A stretch of DNA of 64,000 nucleotides from Hirsutella rhossiliensis (Eukaryota > Ascomycota > Sordariomycetes > Hypocreales > Ophiocordycipitaceae), in assembly GCF_020360975.1 (NCBI RefSeq), contig NW_025408673.1, positions 620,001 to 684,000 on the forward strand, given 5' to 3'. Shown here piece by piece: positions 58,037 to 64,000 of the stretch; the first letter of the stretch is position 1; every line of letters starts with the position of its first letter. A model generated the notes under the pieces. It did not search any database, had not been told where the DNA came from, and worked only from the letters and a program-made list of their open reading frames with translations. The translations under genes and the position numbers were made by a program.

Positions 58037-61000
58037 TAACCAATACTTCCTCACAGAAGCTCTTTCCGGCCAGTGGCTACGGGACATATCTCTGCTAATA
58101 AAGCCTATTAGTGACGGTTACTCGACTATCTTTCGAGAAGCTAGCCGGGAACTAGACGAAGAGGCTGCCAGAGTACAGCAGCAAGCAGTCTTGTTCCTTC
58201 GTGGCCAGCACTCGACCCAGACGGCTCGACCTGCTGCCCCTGCAGCTGCTGCAGCCCCTGTTGCTGCGGCTCCCGCTGCTGCTGCTGCGGCTGTTGCTCC
58301 TTCGGCTCCTCCTCCCTCGAGAGCCTCAACGTCGTCGTCAACTGCAGCTGCGGCCCTAGCCCCGGCCCCGGCTACGCATCTTGCTCCGGGCCCGGCCCCG
58401 GTCCCGTCAGTCAGACCGGCCCGACTAGTCCCCCAATGGACCTTTCAGTCCGTTAGTCGAAAAATCAGGGAACTAGTCGAAATCGAACCTCTTCGTCAAA
58501 ATCATCAATAAGGGGTAAAAAGGGGGGGTTTTCAAGCAGACCTTCCGGATCGGGACGAGGATTCCTCGAAGAAACAGAAGACCAGACGACGAAACGGCTG
58601 CCTAGCATGCAAATCCCTAGGCCATCGATTATCACAATGCTGGCAGGTCTTCGAGGAAAACCGACCCGAAGGATTCAACCCTTCAAAGAGGCTACAAGAA
58701 ACGATACAACAGTCTCTTAAGGAGGACCCCTCGTTGCAGAAAAAGATAGACGAGATTCGGGTTGCTAAGAAATAGCAACTAACGCCGCTGCCCCTATTCG
58801 AGCCGCAAATTCGAGGAAAAATCGTTGGTATAGCAAATCCGGCCTTTGTCTTCCCCACGGATTAGCAAGACCAACCATTAGGACCCTCCGACTATCCCCT
58901 ACGAAAATCAGCTATCCTTGACTCTAGTGCTTCCCTCGATATCTGCAATATACTCTTACGATTCCGGTCCTTTAAGAAGGCACGAAGGGAATACCTTATT
59001 GCCGGGGAATCAACCGTATAGATAGAGGGATACGGAAGGGTAAATTTCACGATGAAATTACCTAACGGATCTATACGAGTTCTTCGAAGAAAAAGGGTAG
59101 CTTTTTGCCCTCGATTTTCAACGAGCCTGATTTCCTTCCGCCTTCTTCGAAAGGAAGGAATCTTCTAGGATACGACGTCTAAGCCTACGAGGCTAGTCTA
59201 GAAGAATCAGACCATTGGGCTTATCGAGGAGAAATTCGGTCAATTTGTTCTCGAATTCCGACCTATACTTAGGAAGGAATCTCTCGAGAAGTCAGCTTTC
59301 CCTGCTAGGAGGGTAGGATCCAAGGACCCTCTTCTAGCAGCCCAAGGAGACGGTCTTCTTTGGCACGCACGACTTGGTCACCCGGGCCCCCTAGCTTTGC
59401 ATAAGCTAGGCCAACAACAGGGCGTACGAATAAGGGGCCCAAAGACCGTCGAATGCGAATACTGCGGCCAAGGGAAGACCAGGAGACGAATTTCCAGACG
59501 AACGCCTTTACGGCCGGACCAGCCGTGTGAGGAAATTTGGGTCGATTGGACCGACGTCTCTAGGGATTAGGAAAGCTTCGTTAGGGTGATGTTTTTCATA
59601 GACGCTTTTTCAGGGATGGTTTTCCCCTATTTCTTACGGACCTACCTAAGCAAGCATAACTAGTCTACCCTCCGGGACTTCGTTAACTGGATAAAATCCC
59701 ACTTTGGCTACGAGGTAAAGAAGATACGGTCTGACGGAGAGCTATTTACGAAGGATATCTCAAATTGGCTTCGAAAAAGGGGCATTTTACCCCTCCCGTC
59801 AGCACCGAATACCCAGGCCCAGAACGGAGGGGCAGAAAGATCAGGGGGTGCTGTGATGGAAAGGGCCCGTACGATGAGACTTGCTGCGAGGCTTCCCTAC
59901 GACCTTTGGAGGGAAGTCGTTGAGACCGCCTGTTACCTTCGGAACCGGACCCCGAGGGACCCCAAGGACCCTAGGGAACTAAACCAAGGAACAGACTGGA
60001 AATCCCCCCTCGAGCTCTTCACGAAGAAGAGGGCCTCGCTAGCCCACCTTCGTGCCTACGGCTGCAAGGCATACGCTATGACTGCCGATGCACAGCTAAA
60101 AAGGAAGAAGAAAAGAAAGCTTGATCCTAGAGCCTTTGTTGGTTACCTCGTCGGGTATAATTCTACGAATATCTTCCGGATCTGGATTCCTCTTCTACGG
60201 AAGGTTATTTCGACTAGGGATGTGATTTTCGACGAATTTAGCTTCTTCGACGGAAAGAGGGATCAATAGCCCCTCTTACACTTACAACGTTAGCTAATTC
60301 AGAAGATCCAAATCCCCCCTTCCCAACAGTCTCAAGAAGAGGTCCTAGACGAGGAAACGGAAGAAGAAACCGACGTCGAAGCAGTCAAGGATAACGCCGA
60401 CTTCGAAGAAGAAGAAGAAGAGAAAGCTGCTAGATCAGATAATCTAGACGAAGAAGGAGACTATAGGAAAGCGGTAGAGCTAGAATACGCCTACCTCCCT
60501 ACGCCTCCTCTTACGGAACAAGAAGAAGATCTAGAAGCAGCTTTTTCAGTTAGTCTTCCCGTCTCGACCCCTAAGGGGGTAGGAAAGGCACCTCTCTCGA
60601 AGGATTACCCGGCTGCCTTTTTATCCCTACTTCGAGAAGCAAAGGAAGGTATAGGGCCCGATACGGATACTAATAAAGACCAACCTCTCCCCTATTTCGA
60701 TCGTTTTTCCGACTTCTACCCAACGCCGATAGAAGACGGTTCCCACGGAGCGTTTATAGCAGGCCGGCTTTTCAAGCCACTATTAGCAAGGAAGGTACAC
60801 AAAAGAGACCTCCCGGACCCACCAGCAAACCAGAAGCAGCTAGAAAAACACCCCTTAAGAGACCAGTTTTTCTAGGCCTAGAAAGACTACCTAGCCTCAC
60901 ACGAAGAAATGGGGTCTTTCGAAGAGGTCCTTAAGGAAAAAGCAAGAGGAAAATAGGTCCTTGGCTGCAAGTGGGTCTTTATCTATAAGACTGATAAACA

Positions 61001-62476
61001 CGGCTTCCTTCAAAAGTGCAAGGCCCGGCTAGTTGTCTGTGGGAATTAATAGGAAAAAGGGGATTTACCTACTAGGGCAACCACCCTAGCTGGGATGTCT
61101 TTTCGGACCCTTATGGCTATAGCAGCAGAATTCGACCTCGAGCTTAATTAGATAGATGCAGTCAACGCCTTTGTTAACTGCCCACTCGAGGAAGAAGAAG
61201 TTGTCTACATGCGCCTTCCACCAGGCTTCCAACAGCCAGGAAAGGTTCTACGGCTTAGGAAAGCTCTATACGGACTACGAAGATCACCCCTTCTTTGGCA
61301 ACAGCATTTAACAGGTTCCCTCGAAGCCCTAGGCTTCAAGAAAGTCCCTTAGGAACCGTGTATAATGCAGAAGGGTAAAATCACGGTCTTCTTCTACGTC
61401 GACGACATCATCTGGGCCTACCCGAAAGAGGAAGAGGCTGCTGCTAGGGAGGCTATACGAGGCCTGCAACAAAGGTATAAGATGACTAGGCTAGGGGAGC
61501 CAAAGTGGTTCCTAGGGATACGAATCCTTAGGAATAGGTCCCAACGGACTATCTGGCTTACCTAAGACGCCTATATCGACAAGGTCGCTTATAAATTCCT
61601 CCCTAATTCCCTCGATAAGAAGCTTCCCTCTACGCCTATGTTAGACGAAGAGCTTTTGCCTGATCCGTCCTTTTAAGCTAGGGAGCAAGAGAAACACCAA
61701 TATCAACAGAAGGTGGGCTCCCTGCTTTTTTCAGCTATTTCTACTAGACCGGATATCTCTTTTACGGTCTCCCGACTAGCTAGGCACAACCAGAATCCTA
61801 GCCCTAGGCATCAAGAAGCAGCAGACAGAGCTATCCTTTATCTCTATTCAACGAGATCACATGGTCTGCGCCTAGGAGGGCAGGGAAGGAAACAAGCTGC
61901 CGAAATCTTCCTTTGTTCGAGCGATTCGTCCTTTGCGGACAATTCCTTAGACAGAAAGAGCTCACAAGGGTACATCATGTCCCTTTTTGGAGGAACCATT
62001 GCTTAGAGAGCTTCGAAACAAGCTACCGTCACTACATCAAGCACGGAGGCAGAGCTACTAGCTCTTTCAGAAGCGTCAAAAGAAGCGATTTTCCTTAGCC
62101 GGCTACTAATATCGTTACGACTGCAAATTCCGACCCCATTAGCTATAGAATGCGATAACACGTAGACTATACGAATTCTTACGGAGGAAAACAGCAAGTT
62201 GTCGACCCGGCTACGGCATATCGATATCCACCAGCATTGGTTACGCTAAGAGGTCTAAAGGGGACTTATTTCCGTCCGTTGGGTTCCAACGGCATCGATG
62301 AAAGCCGACGGTCTTACGAAGCCCCTGCCGAAGTAGAAGCTAGCTGTCTTTTTACAGCAAATTGGGCTAGAAGACGTTCGAGAGAAGCTGTCCTTAGAAG
62401 CCCGCCTTAAGAGTCTACGAGAGGAGCTAATGGCACGTAGGAGGAAGGAGACGTCTGCAGCCGAAGAGAGGAATTA

Positions 62477-62615
62477 GGACTTGTCCTAAAGGAGGGCCCC
62501 TAGCTTAATTGGGACTTGTTCTTCTTAAAGGCCCCCTTTTTAGGGACTTGTCCTTAGAGAAGACCCCCTTTCTTGCAGGACTTGATTTCCTCCTTAGGCC
62601 CCTTTTCCTAAAGTA
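62477..62615 (+). repeat. Degenerate 32-35-bp tandem repeats in the copia-1 3' UTR
   Basis: GGACTT units begin at 62477, 62512, 62544 and 62578. Each is followed by a T/C-rich stretch, AAAGG or similar and a run of Cs with T tracts. The same arrangement is kept in copies A, D and G. Function unknown; RNA structure, 3'-end formation or packaging are possibilities. Confidence 0.7.
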
Positions 62616-62732
62616 GGTCTAAAAGAGCCCGGGGCCAAAACCCGGATTTCTCGAGTAGGGGAGAAGTGCAGACTGAGACCTCCTCTATACGCTCACCAGC
62701 CCGAAGCCGTATTAGCTATGCCCTTAAGGGGC

Positions 62733-62744
62733 AGGCAAGGGGTG
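62733..62744 (+). promoter_or_regulatory. Polypurine tract of copy H
   Basis: AGGCAAGGGGTG lies directly before the 3' LTR. Other copies read GCTAAGGGGGTA here, so this copy has lost about ten bases just upstream of the tract and one G. It is the expected primer site for plus-strand DNA. Confidence 0.6.
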
Positions 62745-63230
62745 TGTCATGAAGCGTGGCCTGATTTCGCAGTTCTCGGAGATATCCCTTGGCAAGAGGG
62801 ACCAAGGAAGCTGAAAAACACCCGGTGTGGAAGAAGGAAGAAGGAGCTAAAAAGAGGTGCAGAAAGGAGGGTGGGGGCATGAGGGGAAGCAGAAGTGGCG
62901 ATGGCTTCCTATAGAGGTGGCGAGAGATAAGACGGATATGCCGGCAACGGCTGGAAAAGAGGGGAAAAACCGGCAAAAAGCTCGGTAGTCGAAAGGACAT
63001 TAGTGGCTTCTTTAAGCAGGATCTTCTATGTTAATTGAGATGCTAGACGGGTATAAAGAAGGGCGTTGGATAGAGGAAAGAAGGAGAATCAAGGCAATAC
63101 AACAATCACTCCCCTACCGCAATTGCTGCTCCCGCAAGAATCAAATCCCTCTGCCCTGCCTGTCTAACCCCTTACTTCTAATTTCACCTTCGTGCATTTT
63201 CATGCACTTCTCGCATCTCTCTTCGCGAGA
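62745..63230 (+). repeat. 3' LTR of copy H
   Basis: 486 bp, TGTCATGAAG to CTTCGCGAGA, followed by the ATTAT duplication. It includes the 90-bp block missing from the 5' LTR (about 62960-63050) and TATAAAG at 63052-63058. Confidence 0.94.
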
Positions 63231-64000
63231 ATTATATAAGCTAGGAGATAAAGGTAAAGAGTTAAAGGAGTAAGTAAAGGGACTAATAAAACTAAACTCT
63301 AACTTATAGGCGCTATAAGTTACTAGTTATTCTACTAGTTAATACTAGGTAGCTATATACGCGCGCTATATATAGACTAAGGGGTACTTTAAGCGCTAAG
63401 AATTTACTTAGGTTAGGTTAAAAGTAAATTACTTAATAATATAGGCTTATTCTTTTATATTTTATTAGGTTCGCTAGTATATAAAGTTTTTTAGGTCTAG
63501 GTTTTATAAAGTATCCTTATAATAGCTTTAGGTTATTAGTATAAGGGGTATTACTTACTAAGGAAGCGGTTCTTATTAATTTCTAAATTAAGTTTTAAAG
63601 ACTACTTTATAAGAAAAATAATTAGTTAATTATTAAGTAGTTCCTATTAATAAATATTAAGTAAGAGCATTTATACTATATAGGGTAGATAGTATAGTAA
63701 ATTAACTAAATAATTACTTACTAGTATATATAAATATAAGGGTCGCTACTAATATATATAACTATAGAGGTCGCTACTAGTACTATAGCTATACCGCTAT
63801 TAATTAAGAAGAGGATCTTCTTAATAGTTTTATAAAAATAAAGAACGTCTATAAAAGTAAGAATTACTATTAATTTAGTATACTAGGGGTTAGATATAAA
63901 GGTTATAGAAGGGATAATTCGTATTAAGGAGGACTACTATAGGCGCTGCTCTTATATATAGCGCCTCGGAGGTCCGGGCTATCTATTATCTAGTATCCTC
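63231..64000. other. RIP relic right of copy H
   Basis: TA-rich remnant. The first 60 bp read on from the coding-like relic left of H. The rest has no open frame. Near 63740-63790 GGTCGCTACTA occurs twice about 32 bp apart. AGGCGCT (63941-63947) and AGCGCCT (63960-63966) can form a 7-bp hairpin stem. No family was identified. Confidence 0.35.

Larger units (their letters stand above)
55313..62477 (+). pseudogene. Gag-Pol of copia-1 copy H, stop-ridden and interrupted by a transposon
   Basis: One Gag-Pol frame of about 1,660 codons without the transposon, starting at a true ATG (55313) and ending at TAG 62475-62477. Visible in order: gag (to 58210); an Ala/Pro/Ser-rich linker (58210-58430); zinc knuckle C-x2-C-x4-H-x4-C (58599-58640); protease motif with DSSAS for the usual DSGAS (58920-58934); pre-integrase zinc site (His 59364 and 59379, Cys 59454 and 59463); integrase D 59544, D 59733, E 59835 (D-x33-E); acidic linker (60330-60560); reverse transcriptase with FYVDD (61392-61406); RNase H with TEAE (62043) and CDN (62151). 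About 25 internal stops, almost all TAG, fit C-to-T or G-to-A at Gln, Trp or Arg codons; the first is at 55538. No frameshift was seen. Confidence 0.92.
54784..63230 (+). mobile_element. copia-1 copy H, full length, least RIP-mutated, hosts a pogo transposon
   Basis: 8,447 bp including a 2,186-bp DNA transposon. LTRs are at 54784-55179 and 62745-63230; the target duplication is ATTAT (54779-54783 and 63231-63235). Unlike every other long copy it retains abundant CA and TG, so it serves as the reference for the family. Its Gag-Pol frame still carries about 25 TAG/TAA stops, so it has been through limited RIP or descends from a mutated copy. The frame on both sides of the transposon is consistent: frame 2 before, frame 0 after a 2,188-bp shift. 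Confidence 0.95.

Noticed and set aside
57960..58511. A 183-codon frame as an independent Ala/Pro-rich protein
   Set aside because: Its first 26 codons are transposon terminal repeat and the rest is the C-terminal part of gag in the Gag-Pol frame; the initiator lies in the inserted DNA.
63941..63966. Transcription terminator hairpin
   Set aside because: A 7-bp stem in a TA-rich relic of a eukaryotic genome with no adjacent gene; likely chance.

Overview
The window looks like a gene-free, AT-rich, repeat-induced-point-mutation (RIP) compartment of a filamentous ascomycete (Pezizomycotina). CA and TG dinucleotides are almost absent outside a few islands, TA is in great excess, and transposon reading frames are broken mainly by TAG/TAA stops at expected Gln or Trp codons. 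This is the signature of C-to-T change at CpA on both strands. No intact host gene, tRNA, rRNA or CRISPR array was found. The species cannot be named from the sequence.

The window is a stack of nested transposons. The dominant family, called copia-1 here, has LTRs of about 480 bp that begin TGTCGCGAAG and end CTTCGCGAGA. It has a primer site matching the anticodon half of initiator tRNA-Met, one Gag-Pol frame of about 1,660 codons and a purine-rich 3' priming tract. Copies: A (2354-8725, +) inside B (1575-14312, -); D (15699-21225, +, reverse transcriptase deleted); E (34145-41183, +); G (43053-49350, +); H (54784-63230, +, least mutated). There are also two solo LTRs (23549-24006, 25855-26331), an LTR piece at 1-145 and a scrambled patch at 30321-31422. 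A second copia family, F (41368-54388, -), hosts copy G and a 729-bp insertion flanked by an 18-bp duplication. Older Ty3/gypsy-like relics (14313-15698, 31423-34144 and probably the flanks of F and H) are the substrate for many insertions. A third LTR family, B-LTR, is present as a solo LTR inside copy E and as a truncated copy at the left edge.

Three Fot1/pogo-type DNA transposons with TA target duplications are present. Two are RIP-damaged 1.85-kb relatives lying 355 bp apart in opposite orientation (25660-27992 and 28348-30199). The third, almost unmutated and 2,186 bp long (55851-58036), sits inside the gag of copia copy H.

Points of most interest: a 372-bp element (17009-17380) and its 295-bp relative (21226-21520), which carry copia-like primer-binding and polypurine signals but no coding capacity; copies whose two flanks do not match, pointing to LTR-LTR recombination; a pogo transposase whose five frame breaks are all -1 steps at or near short homopolymers; and islands of unmutated sequence next to fully mutated sequence, which date the insertions relative to RIP.
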